Assembly (NCBI GenBank): GCA_947302515.1
Contig: CAMYVT010000002.1
Coordinates: 1-64,000, forward strand
Direction: 5' to 3'
Source of the DNA: an uncultured Caryophanales bacterium
GTDB taxonomy: Bacteria; Bacillota_I; Bacilli_A; RF39; UBA660
Length of the DNA: 64,000 bases
The notes beneath the pieces are model-generated. The model did not search any database. It was not told where the DNA came from and saw only the letters and a program-made list of their open reading frames with translations. Positions 25,090-33,532 of the stretch are shown here, piece after piece. The number at the start of each line of letters is the position of its first letter. Positions within the stretch are counted from its first letter, which is position 1. The translations under genes were made by a program, and so were the position numbers.

Positions 25090-26791
25090 AAAATCCCTTC
25101 AACTTTCTATAAGTATTATCATCTACAAAAGAAGTAGCTCTAACTGAATAATCAAGTGCCTCTTTATAATCACCTTTAAAGAACCTTTCTTCAGCATCAT
25201 TTAAGCACTGATCTACTCCATCATAATGTGAACGAAATCTGTTTAAATATATAATACATCTTTCTGCAAACTCAGCATTATGAACCATATCATTAGTAGT
25301 ATTATAAAGTTTTAATACTAAATCCCTAGCAGTATCAACTCTCGTATTTAAAGTTTTAATAACAATAGGTTTTTTATTTAACTCATTTATTACTTCATTT
25401 ATAGCATCATTAGCTTCTTCTAATTGAACAAAATAATTATCTGATATTACTGGTAATTTATAAGTACGAACTTGACTCTTAGAGTTCTTTAAGAATTCTT
25501 GAATCTCTTCTAGCTGCTCACGTGCTCTAACTTCATCATCATACATATTTCCTAATGATTTCAAAGCATGATCAAAATCTTCTTCCATACTAGCTAAACG
25601 ATTAGTAAGACTTTCTACCTCTTCATTTAACATAGAATATGGACAAGACTTAGCTTCTTCTTTTTGAACCATTTTCTTATGATCATCATTAATCACAACT
25701 AATATTTTATTAACTTCATGTATAATTTCAACATCCTTTTCTTCTAAATCATACATACTTTTTATATCATCTAACTGTTCAAATACATCACTAACTAGCT
25801 TATTAGTTTTATCAAGTCTCTTAGCAAAATCTTTAGAAACCTCTTCATATACTTTTCTAGATAATCTTTCTTTCTCAAAATCTATAAATAAAGAATCATA
25901 ATACTCAAGCATAGTTTTTAAATCAAACATACAACCTTCAAGGTTAATTACTTTGACTTTATCCATTATTCTTTCAAGATTCTTCTTAGACTCTTCAATA
26001 TTATAATCAATATTTAAATAATCAAGAACAAATCCTTTATCAACCATATCTTTATAAGTAGCTTCAACTTCATTCATACGATTAGGAATAACAGTCTCAA
26101 TCATTAATAAAACATCAGGTAGCTCTTTAATAAGTATTTCCATATGATCAATCATATTATCAAGAGCTTTGCATACATGTACTACTTCATTGTAATCATT
26201 AGCTTCCATAACTTTTTCAAAGTCTAAAAAGCGTTTTTCAATATTTTCAAGCTGCAATTCAACAGCTTCTTGCATTACTCCATATAAATCTCTATGATCA
26301 TTAAACTCTTTATTTAATTCACGATACTTGCTTTTTAATTTTATAACAATGGAACGATATTTTGCTTCACTTAAAGTAATATCTTTGATCTCATCAAGTA
26401 AATGTTCTGCTGATTCACGAACTTTGTAAATTTCTATTTCAGTTTTAGCAATTCTTACTCTACAAGATTTATAGTCTCTTTTTTCAACAAAAACATCTAA
26501 ATCAATTAACATGTCATCAATAACAGATAGTCTTTTTTCTTTAATAAAATTAAATTTATCTTGCCATTCAGTATACTTTTCTTCCATTTTATCATTTTTA
26601 ATAATTGGTTCCACTTTAGATAATTCAAGTAAAACTGGAGTAGAAGCAATCTGATTTCTAGCAATTTCTAATTTTTTTAATTTATTCTTATAATAATTAA
26701 CCTCTGCTTTTTTAACGAAATGAAGTATAACAATAACAATAACTAAACACAAAGCTACTACTGAACCAATAATAAGAAATTGTCCTTGCAT
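25079..26791 (-). CDS. ezrA: Septation ring regulator EzrA
   Basis: EzrA is a membrane-anchored spectrin-like protein that restrains FtsZ ring assembly and recruits PBP1. At 570 residues it is close to the Bacillus length. One N-terminal transmembrane helix (about 4-26) is followed by long coiled-coil repeats to the end. Family-typical segments include IASTPVLLELSKVEPIIKNDKM (family form NxPVxxELxKVKxLxLxGE) near residue 50 and the GDYKEALDYSVRAT region near the C-terminus. GAGGTGAGTAT precedes the ATG. An extended -10 (TGC-TAAAAT, 26823-26815) may be its promoter. Confidence 0.92.
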   Translation of the reverse strand: MQGQFLIIGSVVALCLVIVIVILHFVKKAEVNYYKNKLKKLEIARNQIASTPVLLELSKVEPIIKNDKMEEKYTEWQDKFNFIKEKRLSVIDDMLIDLDVFVEKRDYKSCRVRIAKTEIEIYKVRESAEHLLDEIKDITLSEAKYRSIVIKLKSKYRELNKEFNDHRDLYGVMQEAVELQLENIEKRFLDFEKVMEANDYNEVVHVCKALDNMIDHMEILIKELPDVLLMIETVIPNRMNEVEATYKDMVDKGFVLDYLNIDYNIEESKKNLERIMDKVKVINLEGCMFDLKTMLEYYDSLFIDFEKERLSRKVYEEVSKDFAKRLDKTNKLVSDVFEQLDDIKSMYDLEEKDVEIIHEVNKILVVINDDHKKMVQKEEAKSCPYSMLNEEVESLTNRLASMEEDFDHALKSLGNMYDDEVRAREQLEEIQEFLKNSKSQVRTYKLPVISDNYFVQLEEANDAINEVINELNKKPIVIKTLNTRVDTARDLVLKLYNTTNDMVHNAEFAERCIIYLNRFRSHYDGVDQCLNDAEERFFKGDYKEALDYSVRATSFVDDNTYRKLKGFYEK

Positions 26792-26893
26792 ATACTCACC
26801 TCAATTCTATATATATTTTAGCACAATAAACCAGTAATTTTCTACATTTTTACAAAAATAATAGTATTATAGCCTTCAAAACCTATTAATTTC

Positions 26894-26922
26894 TTGACAT
26901 ATTAACAAAATTCAAATATAAT
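26894..26922 (+). promoter_or_regulatory. rpsD promoter, exact consensus
   Basis: TTGACA (26894-26899) and TATAAT (26917-26922) are separated by 17 bp. It is the strongest-looking promoter in the window, as expected for a ribosomal protein gene. Confidence 0.9.
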
Positions 26923-26929
26923 TAATAAT

Positions 26930-27084
26930 GCAAATTCCTTGAAACAGCGGGATTTGGAATAAATTAATGTGTTTTTCAAATCACAAATCAAGTAGCGATG
27001 CTGTTTAGTGAAAGAAGAAGAAAAACTCCCTAGTTTATGACCAAACCTCCTCAAGATTTGTAATAAGAGGAAAGGAGAATTATT
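26930..27084 (+). promoter_or_regulatory. Structured rpsD leader, probable S4 autoregulatory RNA
   Basis: About 155 nt lie between the expected transcription start and rpsD. AAACAGC (26942-26948) can pair with GCTGTTT (27000-27006), enclosing a GATTTG/CAAATC hairpin. CCTCCTC (27046-27052) can pair with the ribosome-binding region GAGGAAAGGAG (27067-27077), hiding it. In Bacillus subtilis the rpsD leader is known to bind S4 and repress translation. That this leader does the same is inference. Confidence 0.6.
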
Positions 27085-27687
27085 ATGTCAAGATATACAG
27101 GACCAAGCTATAAACAAGCAAGACGTGTTGGTTTTTCAATTACTGAAACAGGTAAAGAATTAGCAAGACGTCCATACGGACCAGGACAACACGGTAATGA
27201 ACGTAAAGGAAAATTATCAGATTATGGTAATCAATTAAAAGAAAAACAAAAAGTACGTTTCATGTATGGTATAAATGAAAGACAATTTAGAAAAACATTT
27301 GATGAAGCTTGTAAAATGAAGGGTTCTAATGGTGAAAACTTCTTAAGATTACTAGAATCTAGATTAGATAACTTAGTATATCGTATAGGTTTTGCAAATT
27401 CACGTCGTGGAGCTAGACAATTAGTTAATCACGGACATGTAACTGTAAATGGTAAAAAAGTAAATATTCCATCATACAGAGTTAAACCTGGAGATGTTAT
27501 TTCATTAAAAGAAGATGACAAGAACTTAAAAGTAGTTACAGAAGCTCTTGCTAAAGTGACTAAGAGAGTTGAATTCATTAACTATAATGAAGGAAAAATG
27601 GAAGCTACATACGTTAGAATGCCTGAAAGAAATGAACTTAATGCAGATATTAATGAAGCATTAATCGTTGAATTCTACAATAAGTAA
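27085..27687 (+). CDS. rpsD: 30S ribosomal protein S4
   Basis: S4 is a primary 16S rRNA-binding protein that nucleates 30S assembly and helps set translational accuracy. The 200 residues begin [19 protein letters not shown], and the S4 RNA-binding domain (about 90-155) contains [47 protein letters not shown]. The N-terminus lacks the four zinc-binding Cys, so it is the zinc-independent form. The gene is monocistronic between a consensus promoter and a terminator. Confidence 0.99.
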   Translation: MSRYTGPSYKQARRVGFSITETGKELARRPYGPGQHGNERKGKLSDYGNQLKEKQKVRFMYGINERQFRKTFDEACKMKGSNGENFLRLLESRLDNLVYRIGFANSRRGARQLVNHGHVTVNGKKVNIPSYRVKPGDVISLKEDDKNLKVVTEALAKVTKRVEFINYNEGKMEATYVRMPERNELNADINEALIVEFYNK

Positions 27688-27719
27688 TAAAAAAGAACTC
27701 ATAAGAGTTCTTTTTTTTA
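27688..27719. terminator. Bidirectional terminator between rpsD and the histidine phosphatase gene
   Basis: AAAAAAGAACTC pairs with GAGTTCTTTTTT around ATAA, with a U-run in both directions. Confidence 0.9.
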
Positions 27720-28250
27720 TATTTCAAATTCTTCACAAGAGCAATTATCAATAGTACCATCAAGTAAATTACCTTGTAATTTATCTCCTCTAAGTAAATG
27801 TCTAAGTGCTCTATAAGGACCAGCATGAGTAATAACAATTATGCTTTTATCAGAATATTTTTCTTTCATTTCATTCAAGAAAGATTCACATCTTTTTATA
27901 AGATCTTGTACTGGTTCTATTCCATAATCAGCTCTATTTCTATCATAATTCCAAAATTGAAATGCATTGTATTCTTCTTTAGGTCTTCCCTCAAGTTCAC
28001 CCATTTCTCTTTCAACTAATCTTTCATCACGAATTATTTCAACTCTATCACCAATCACAACAATAGCAGTCTCTAAACATCTAATTAGTGGAGAACAAAA
28101 ACACAAATCATAATTTAAAGCAGACAATTTGTTTTTTAATCTGAGAACCTGTCTTCTCCCTGTATCATTAAGTAAAGTATTACTTCTACCCTGTACTTTT
28201 GATAAAAAATTCTCTTCTGTTTCACCATGTCTTATTAATGTAATTTTCAT
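27717..28250 (-). CDS. Histidine phosphatase family protein (phosphoglycerate mutase-like)
   Basis: The 177-residue protein has the branch-1 signature LIRHGETEEN (4-13, nucleophile His7). SPLIRCLETA follows with the second Arg, then Glu in EREMGELEGR, and the second catalytic His in VITHAGPYRAL. The family includes broad phosphatases such as GpmB/PhoE and CobC, and the true substrate cannot be told. The ATG overlaps the stop of the upstream propeller protein (ATGA). Confidence 0.85.
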   Translation of the reverse strand: MKITLIRHGETEENFLSKVQGRSNTLLNDTGRRQVLRLKNKLSALNYDLCFCSPLIRCLETAIVVIGDRVEIIRDERLVEREMGELEGRPKEEYNAFQFWNYDRNRADYGIEPVQDLIKRCESFLNEMKEKYSDKSIIVITHAGPYRALRHLLRGDKLQGNLLDGTIDNCSCEEFEI

Positions 28251-29449
28251 GAATCTACTCCCAATACTTTTAATGCTTTACTATAACGAATAAACTTACT
28301 CATATAACTACCTTCATCATAGAAAGAATAACCTACTACAACATATTCTTTTTTATCAAACATTATATCAGTAAAATAATCATCTCTATCATCTCCATAA
28401 GAGACAGCATCAATGTATTTTAAATCAGTATCATACTTAGCAATAATACCATCATAATTATACTCAGTAATACCACCTGCTTTACTAGCAGTAGCCATAG
28501 TACCAATAGCAACTAAATGATTTTGATCATCAACAATTAATTTATTAAATCTCTCTATACCTTTTCCAGTATAAACAACTTGATCAATATAAGTACAATC
28601 ATAATTATAACGAACAATCATCGCATCATTATCATCATTTTCTCTTCTTAAAGAACCACATACATAGATAAAATCATCAGTACCAACTATTCCTCCAAAA
28701 CCTAAAGAATCAGTAATATGATAATCATTATAATTAATATAATTTCCATTCAAATCATACTGTACCAAAACACCAATATAATTATCATCAGTACCAACAG
28801 TATATATATAATTATTTCTAATAATTAAATCATTAAAGATAGCACTCTTATTATTTCCAAAACTTTTATACCATAATAATTTTCCATCTTTACTATATTT
28901 AGCAAGTATTGCTCCACCATCTTTATTACCAACTCTTGTATTTTTATAAATACTTTGACCAGTAACATAATAACCATCACTAGCAACAACAATACTCGTA
29001 AATTTAGAATTGTCTAATAATCCAAAATCTTTTTCAAATATAATATTACCATCTTTATCATATTTAACAATTAAAGCTCTTCTAATAGAACTATTATGAT
29101 CCTTTTCATTCTCCTCATAACTACCAACCGCTATAAAACCATCTTCGTCTATAGCAACTCCAAAAAAAGAACTATTATAACCAACATTATATAATTTTTC
29201 ATACTCTTTTATTCTTTTAGAATTATAAATCATTACTTTAGCTTTTTCATAATGATTATCATTATCATTATTACTACCTACTGAAACATAATAATTATTA
29301 CCAGCAACAACAGAATTTATTCCTTCAAAATATACAGATTTTTCATTCTTATAAATATAATGATATCCAATATATATAAATTCAAATATTAATATTATGA
29401 CACAAACTATAGAAATAAACTTATAACGATGTACTTTTCTACGATTCAT
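28247..29449 (-). CDS. Membrane-anchored beta-propeller-like protein
   Basis: One N-terminal transmembrane helix (about 9-29) is followed by an extracellular region of about seven repeats. Each repeat has the form A(I/L)xKYDxDGxxxxxKxFG...F(T/N)xI...GYYVxG, as in SBBP-type beta-propeller repeats. Many Asp, Asn and Tyr residues are present, with few Cys. The function is unknown, and sensing or binding at the cell surface is a guess. AGAGGTGG precedes the ATG. The histidine phosphatase gene overlaps its stop codon. Confidence 0.68.
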   Translation of the reverse strand: MNRRKVHRYKFISIVCVIILIFEFIYIGYHYIYKNEKSVYFEGINSVVAGNNYYVSVGSNNDNDNHYEKAKVMIYNSKRIKEYEKLYNVGYNSSFFGVAIDEDGFIAVGSYEENEKDHNSSIRRALIVKYDKDGNIIFEKDFGLLDNSKFTSIVVASDGYYVTGQSIYKNTRVGNKDGGAILAKYSKDGKLLWYKSFGNNKSAIFNDLIIRNNYIYTVGTDDNYIGVLVQYDLNGNYINYNDYHITDSLGFGGIVGTDDFIYVCGSLRRENDDNDAMIVRYNYDCTYIDQVVYTGKGIERFNKLIVDDQNHLVAIGTMATASKAGGITEYNYDGIIAKYDTDLKYIDAVSYGDDRDDYFTDIMFDKKEYVVVGYSFYDEGSYMSKFIRYSKALKVLGVDS

Positions 29450-29502
29450 ATTATGCCACCTCTATTATAATTCTATCAAATAACCCCTTCTTTTTCCACC
29501 CT

Positions 29503-29530
29503 AAAAAAAAGAAAATACATCGTATTTCCT
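29503..29530 (-). terminator. Terminator of the tyrS operon
   Basis: GAAAATAC pairs with GTATTTCC (one G-U type pair) around a three-base loop, followed on the minus strand by TTTTTTTT. It begins just beyond the tyrS stop codon. Confidence 0.78.
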
Positions 29531-29531
29531 T

Positions 29532-30764
29532 TTATTCATATATACCAATAAAATATTTTTTCTTACCTCTTCTAATAACAACATATTTAGAATCAATACA
29601 TTTATCACGAGTAAGAACAAAATCTAAATCAATAATCTTTTCTCCATTAATAGTAATAGAAGAATTATTAACAAATTCTCTAGCTTCTCTTTTACTAGAA
29701 CAAACTCCACTATTAACAAGTAAATCTACTATATTTAAATCCTCACTAATAATAAATGGGTCAAGTCCCTTAAAAGCCATTTCTACTTCCTTAGAAGTAA
29801 AATTCTTTATATCACCACTAAATAAGCATTCACTAATCTTAACAGCTTCTTTATAACTATCTTCTCCATGAAGATCAGTAATTATTTCTCTTGCTAAAGC
29901 CTTATGAGCTTCACGTAGTTCAGGTTGTTCTCTATTTTTCTTTTCTAATTCAAGAATCTCTTCTACACTTAAAAAAGTAAATATTTTTAAATAGTCAATT
30001 ACCATCTCATCATCAACATTAATTAAGTATTGATATAATTCATAAGAAGAAGTCTTTTCTTCATCTAACCATAAAGCATTACCTTCACTTTTACCGAATT
30101 TATTACCATACTTATCAAGTACTAAAGGCATAGTAAATGCATATGCATCTTTACCAGTTTTTTTCTTAATTAAATCAATACCAGTAGTAATATTACCCCA
30201 TTGATCAGATCCCTCTACCTGCATAATACAATTCTTATTTTCAAATAACCACAAGAAGTCATATCCTTGAATTAACATATAAGCAAACTCAGCAAAAGTA
30301 ATACCAGTCTCTAATCTACGTTTAATAATATCTTTATCAAGCATATAATTAACAGTAATATATTTACCTACATCTCTAAGTACATCAGTAAATTCATATC
30401 CCTTAAACCAATCATAATTATTAACAACTTCTGCTTTACCATCAAATATTTTAGTAACCTGAGCTTTAATACCTTCAAGATTTTTATTAAGTTGTTCTTT
30501 AGTAATTATTTCTCTTTCAGCAGTAGGTCTGGGATCACCAATTAAACCAGTAGCACCACCACATAATAGAATAGGATGATGTCCATATTTAGCAAGTCTC
30601 TTAGCTGTAATTAAACTAGAATAATGTCCTAAATGTAAAGAATCTGCTGTTGGATCTGTACCCCAATAAAAAGTAATATGTTCATTATTTAATTTATCAC
30701 CAATATCTTCCCCAGCAACATCTTTAATTAAACCTCTCCATTGTAATTCTTCAAAAAATGTCAT
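29532..30764 (-). CDS. tyrS: Tyrosyl-tRNA synthetase
   Basis: Charges tRNA-Tyr. The 410-residue class I enzyme has the HIGH motif as HLGH (44-47, in TDPTADSLHLGHYSS), the Tyr-binding QGYDF and QVEGSDQWGN, and the KMSKS loop as KFGKS. The C-terminal S4-like RNA-binding domain includes VCSSKREAREFVNNSSITING. Its ATG overlaps the stop of the CYTH gene (ATGA). Both genes lie behind a Tyr-specific T-box, so tyrS is induced when charged tRNA-Tyr is scarce. Confidence 0.98.
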   Translation of the reverse strand: MTFFEELQWRGLIKDVAGEDIGDKLNNEHITFYWGTDPTADSLHLGHYSSLITAKRLAKYGHHPILLCGGATGLIGDPRPTAEREIITKEQLNKNLEGIKAQVTKIFDGKAEVVNNYDWFKGYEFTDVLRDVGKYITVNYMLDKDIIKRRLETGITFAEFAYMLIQGYDFLWLFENKNCIMQVEGSDQWGNITTGIDLIKKKTGKDAYAFTMPLVLDKYGNKFGKSEGNALWLDEEKTSSYELYQYLINVDDEMVIDYLKIFTFLSVEEILELEKKNREQPELREAHKALAREIITDLHGEDSYKEAVKISECLFSGDIKNFTSKEVEMAFKGLDPFIISEDLNIVDLLVNSGVCSSKREAREFVNNSSITINGEKIIDLDFVLTRDKCIDSKYVVIRRGKKKYFIGIYE

Positions 30765-31306
30765 TTTCTCTCCTCCTCTAATTTTAAATCATATATTTCA
30801 TTTAAATTATATCCATAATCAATATAAATACCTTCTACATCACGAGTAGTAGAATCATCATCAGAAAACCCCAAAGCCTCAAGAGCATTAAAAACAGCAT
30901 CTTCAGAAGCCCCTTCTATTTCCATATAAGTAGGAATCATTGGCCAATAATCAATATCAACTTCTACTCCATTTAAATCATATTGTATTCTTCTATTCTC
31001 TTGATAACCTTTAGGATTATATCCTAATTCTTTCAATATAAGATTACACCTTTCAAAATTATCCACTTCTACTTCTAATTCTTGAGTACCATCTATATTA
31101 GACGTAGCAATATTTTTAATAGTTAATGTAGTTTTATCACCATTAGTTCTAAGTCTTACCCATTTGTTTTCTACTTTAGGATTAAAGTCATAAACATATC
31201 GTCTTTGTACTCTATCCCAAAGTTTAGTAGCATGTAGTTTATCTAATCTATTAATTACATCTTTTACATCAATTTCAAGTACTCGAACTTCATATTCTGT
31301 ATGCAT
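30761..31306 (-). CDS. CYTH-domain protein in the tyrS operon
   Basis: CYTH proteins are triphosphate-tunnel enzymes acting on thiamine triphosphate, inorganic triphosphate or adenylate (class IV cyclase). Here the 181 residues show an EYEVRVLEID start (ExExK-like, with Arg in place of Lys), KWVRLRTNG, TLTIK, QELEVEVD, ENRRIQYDL and VDIDYWPMIPTYMEIEG, which supply the tunnel Glu, Arg and Lys residues. The start at 31306 follows GGAGGGG. The longer frame to 31390 would translate the T-box. The substrate is unknown. Confidence 0.8.
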   Translation of the reverse strand: MHTEYEVRVLEIDVKDVINRLDKLHATKLWDRVQRRYVYDFNPKVENKWVRLRTNGDKTTLTIKNIATSNIDGTQELEVEVDNFERCNLILKELGYNPKGYQENRRIQYDLNGVEVDIDYWPMIPTYMEIEGASEDAVFNALEALGFSDDDSTTRDVEGIYIDYGYNLNEIYDLKLEEERK

Positions 31307-31317
31307 AAGTCCCCTCC

Positions 31318-31520
31318 TTATATAAAAAAAACGAAAACTCATTCCTAAGGACGAATTCTCGCGGTACCACCTTAATTCATGTTTAAACATGCACTTAAAA
31401 CTTTAACGCAGTTAACGTTTTTTCTCCTCATAATGTAATTCATATACTATTATATCTTAGTTTCCACCAACCACTAAGTCTCTATACATAAACATAGTAA
31501 CTACTAATTTATGAATCAAC
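31318..31520 (-). promoter_or_regulatory. T-box riboswitch, Tyr specifier
   Basis: The minus strand holds the T-box core AAGGTGGTACCGCG (31373-31360). Stem I ends in CTTAG...GGTTGG...CTAAG, and a specifier-loop region reads GAATTACATTATG with UAC (Tyr) at 31437-31435. A terminator hairpin (CGAGAATTCGTCC with GGAATGAGTTTTCG) and eight U follow, just before the CYTH gene. Uncharged tRNA-Tyr is expected to stabilise the antiterminator and switch on the CYTH-tyrS transcript. Confidence 0.92.
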
Positions 31521-31522
31521 AA

Positions 31523-31550
31523 AAAATACAAAAATAATATATCATGTCAA
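31523..31550 (-). promoter_or_regulatory. Promoter of the T-box-CYTH-tyrS transcript
   Basis: TTGACA (31550-31545) and TATTTT (31528-31523) have a 16-bp spacer. The -35 directly follows the U-run of the ytxH terminator. Confidence 0.6.
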
Positions 31551-31552
31551 AG

Positions 31553-31580
31553 AAAAAAAGTCAAAATAATTGACTTTTAT
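31553..31580 (-). terminator. Terminator of the ytxGH operon
   Basis: AAAAGTCAA pairs with TTGACTTTT around a five-base loop (31556-31578), then TTTTTCTTTGACA on the minus strand. The hairpin includes the ytxH stop codon. Confidence 0.8.
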
Positions 31581-31969
31581 TTAGCTAATTTCTTTTGAGT
31601 TTCTTTAGATACTTTAATAACACTATTCAAAACATCATTAGCAGTCTTTTTCAAAGCAGGAGTACCTTTTTCTTTAGCTAAATCAACTAATTCTTGAGCT
31701 TTAACCTTTAAAGCCTCTCCTTTTTCCTTAGCAATCTCTAATGCTTTTTCTTTATCAAGATCAACTAATTCCATTTTGATGTCTTCTACTTTTCTAGTAA
31801 TATCCTTTTTAACAGCAGCAACATCAACATTCTTTGCTTGTTCTACTAATTCATCTAGTTTTACTTTTAATTCCTTTCTAGTGTCATCTCCAGACTTAGG
31901 AGCAAATAAAACTCCTAAACCAACTCCAATAGCTGCACCAGCAACAAATTTTCCTAATCCTTTACTCAT
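31577..31969 (-). CDS. ytxH: YtxH-like protein
   Basis: The 130-residue protein begins MSKGLGKFVAGAAIGVGLGVLFAPKSGDDTRKEL. This is the glycine-rich membrane helix plus the APxxG(x)ETR-type motif of the YtxH family, followed by a long Lys/Glu amphipathic helix. In Bacillus, ytxH belongs to a general-stress operon, but its molecular role is unsettled. The start at 31969 follows GGAGGAA. A longer frame adds a hydrophobic stretch read from the end of the upstream gene. It overlaps the ytxG-like gene by 8 bp. Confidence 0.82.
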   Translation of the reverse strand: MSKGLGKFVAGAAIGVGLGVLFAPKSGDDTRKELKVKLDELVEQAKNVDVAAVKKDITRKVEDIKMELVDLDKEKALEIAKEKGEALKVKAQELVDLAKEKGTPALKKTANDVLNSVIKVSKETQKKLAK

Positions 31970-32261
31970 ATTCTTCCTCCTCTTTATATTTTCCTTTAAA
32001 TTTTCCAAATATTTTTGAGATAGCAGCAGTAGCTGCAAAAACAAAACTATCACTAATACTTGCAACACTGTCAGCTGCACTCTTTAATACAGCAAAAGCA
32101 TTGTTAAAAGTATTAACTTTGTCATCAATATTATCAACTATCTTATCAACTTTATCCAAAATACGAAGTAATCTTAAAGCAACAACTATAAGAACAATTA
32201 ATAAAACAATAGCTACAATATATAAGACAATTGGTAAAAAAACATCAACAAAAGCTTCCAT
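31962..32261 (-). CDS. ytxG: YtxG-like DUF948 protein
   Basis: The 99 residues have one N-terminal membrane helix (about 7-32) and then a helical region with hydrophobic periodicity (ILDKVDKIVDNIDDKVNTFNNAF). This is the DUF948 layout. Bacillus pairs this protein (YtxG) with YtxH, and the same order is found here with overlapping reading frames. The acidic end EEEEYE is coded across the ytxH ribosome-binding site. Function not established. Confidence 0.78.
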   Translation of the reverse strand: MEAFVDVFLPIVLYIVAIVLLIVLIVVALRLLRILDKVDKIVDNIDDKVNTFNNAFAVLKSAADSVASISDSFVFAATAAISKIFGKFKGKYKEEEEYE

Positions 32262-32273
32262 AAAATCTCCTTT

Positions 32274-33518
32274 CTAATTTTCATCATCCTTGTACATAGA
32301 ATCAATTAAATCAAATAAGTTATCATCATCAGATGTCTCTTCTTTTTCTTCTACAACAGGTTTTTCCTCTTCTAATTCCTCTTCTTTAATTTCAACTGGT
32401 GTTACTTCTTTCTTTTCTTCTTTTTTTATTTCTTCTTGAGGAATTTCCATAGTTTTTTCAATTACAGGTTCTTCTATTCCTTCAGGAGAATTATCAATTG
32501 TATCTTTTATTTCTTCTTCTAAATCATCTTGATTAGTTTTAGGTTGATTTTTATTACTAGCATCAACATAATCAACATTATATTCAAGTCCTAAATCATG
32601 ATAATACTCTATAGCATCTCCAACAGTAATTTCCTTTACTTCAGGTTTTTTCTCATCAGTTAAATCTACTAATAAATTTTCATCTTCACTCTCTTCTACT
32701 TCAAAAGCAGGAGGTAAAGTTTTTGGAGGCTCAGGAGGATTAGTAAGTTCCTCTACATAATCAGAACTTCTTCTTCCATAAGCTTTATTACGAATATCAT
32801 CAACATTCATATTAGATTTAGCATAACTAGAAGTAATATGAACTTCTTTCTTACTTACAACATCTTCCTTACGATAATTCTTATCTAAAATACCATAAAT
32901 AGGAGAAATAATAGGACTAGGCTTAAAGTAATTTTTATCATCCTTATTTTCAGAACCATATTCTTTAATAGCAACATGATATGAAGGATCAATTCCATAA
33001 GGTCTACTTTCATGAGCCTTAACACGATATTCATCTCTAAGAGTACTATAAATCTTTTCTTTATTAGAATCATATTCTCTTACATAATCTTTATTAGCAT
33101 AAGGATTTTCTTGATAAGTAGGTTGAATTGGTGATTCTACATGTGTTGTTTCAGGTATTGTTTCAGGCACAGCCTCAACAGGAACAGCTTCAACAGCAGG
33201 TTGTATTATTTCTTCAGGTGTAGTATCTGGAGTAAAATCATCATCCATTACATTAAAATTATCATCGAAAACTTCTTTTACTTTTTCATCTTTAGGACGA
33301 ATTTCAAAATCTTCATCTTTTAATTCTTCCTCTTCAATTTCTTCAATTTTTTCTTCTTTTTTTCCAGGTAAAACTATCTTCTTAGCAATAGGTTTATCCT
33401 TATCATCTTCATGTTTCTTTTCTTTAGATTTAATTTTTTTCTCTTTCTTAGGAACATCTTCTACTTCAACATATTCAACCTCAAAAAGAGCATTTTTAAT
33501 TTTATCTAATACGCCCAT
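32274..33518 (-). CDS. Acidic, mostly disordered protein with a conserved-looking SPIISPIYG motif
   Basis: The 414 residues lack signal and membrane segments. They are dominated by Lys/Glu/Asp/Pro runs (20-90, 100-135, 330-414). Between them lies a better-structured core (about 145-260) with YRVKAHESRPYGIDPSYHVAI and FKPSPIISPIYGILDKNYRKEDV. An N-terminal MGVLDKIKNAL helix could bind membrane. I do not recognise the family. Placement next to ytxGH and a lipoprotein gene, and the helix-linker-helix layout, would suit an adaptor for division or envelope work, which is a guess. The start follows GAGGTGAACTC. Confidence 0.6.
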   Translation of the reverse strand: MGVLDKIKNALFEVEYVEVEDVPKKEKKIKSKEKKHEDDKDKPIAKKIVLPGKKEEKIEEIEEEELKDEDFEIRPKDEKVKEVFDDNFNVMDDDFTPDTTPEEIIQPAVEAVPVEAVPETIPETTHVESPIQPTYQENPYANKDYVREYDSNKEKIYSTLRDEYRVKAHESRPYGIDPSYHVAIKEYGSENKDDKNYFKPSPIISPIYGILDKNYRKEDVVSKKEVHITSSYAKSNMNVDDIRNKAYGRRSSDYVEELTNPPEPPKTLPPAFEVEESEDENLLVDLTDEKKPEVKEITVGDAIEYYHDLGLEYNVDYVDASNKNQPKTNQDDLEEEIKDTIDNSPEGIEEPVIEKTMEIPQEEIKKEEKKEVTPVEIKEEELEEEKPVVEEKEETSDDDNLFDLIDSMYKDDEN

Positions 33519-33532
33519 GAGTTCACCTCTTT

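Noticed and set aside
31307..31390. N-terminal extension of the CYTH protein (MFKHELRWYRENSS...)
   Set aside because: It is a translation of the T-box core and antiterminator. The GGAGGGG-preceded ATG at 31306 is the real start.
31970..32080. Hydrophobic extension of YtxH
   Set aside because: It reads another frame of the ytxG-like gene. The MSKGLGKF start with GGAGGAA is the family's usual start.
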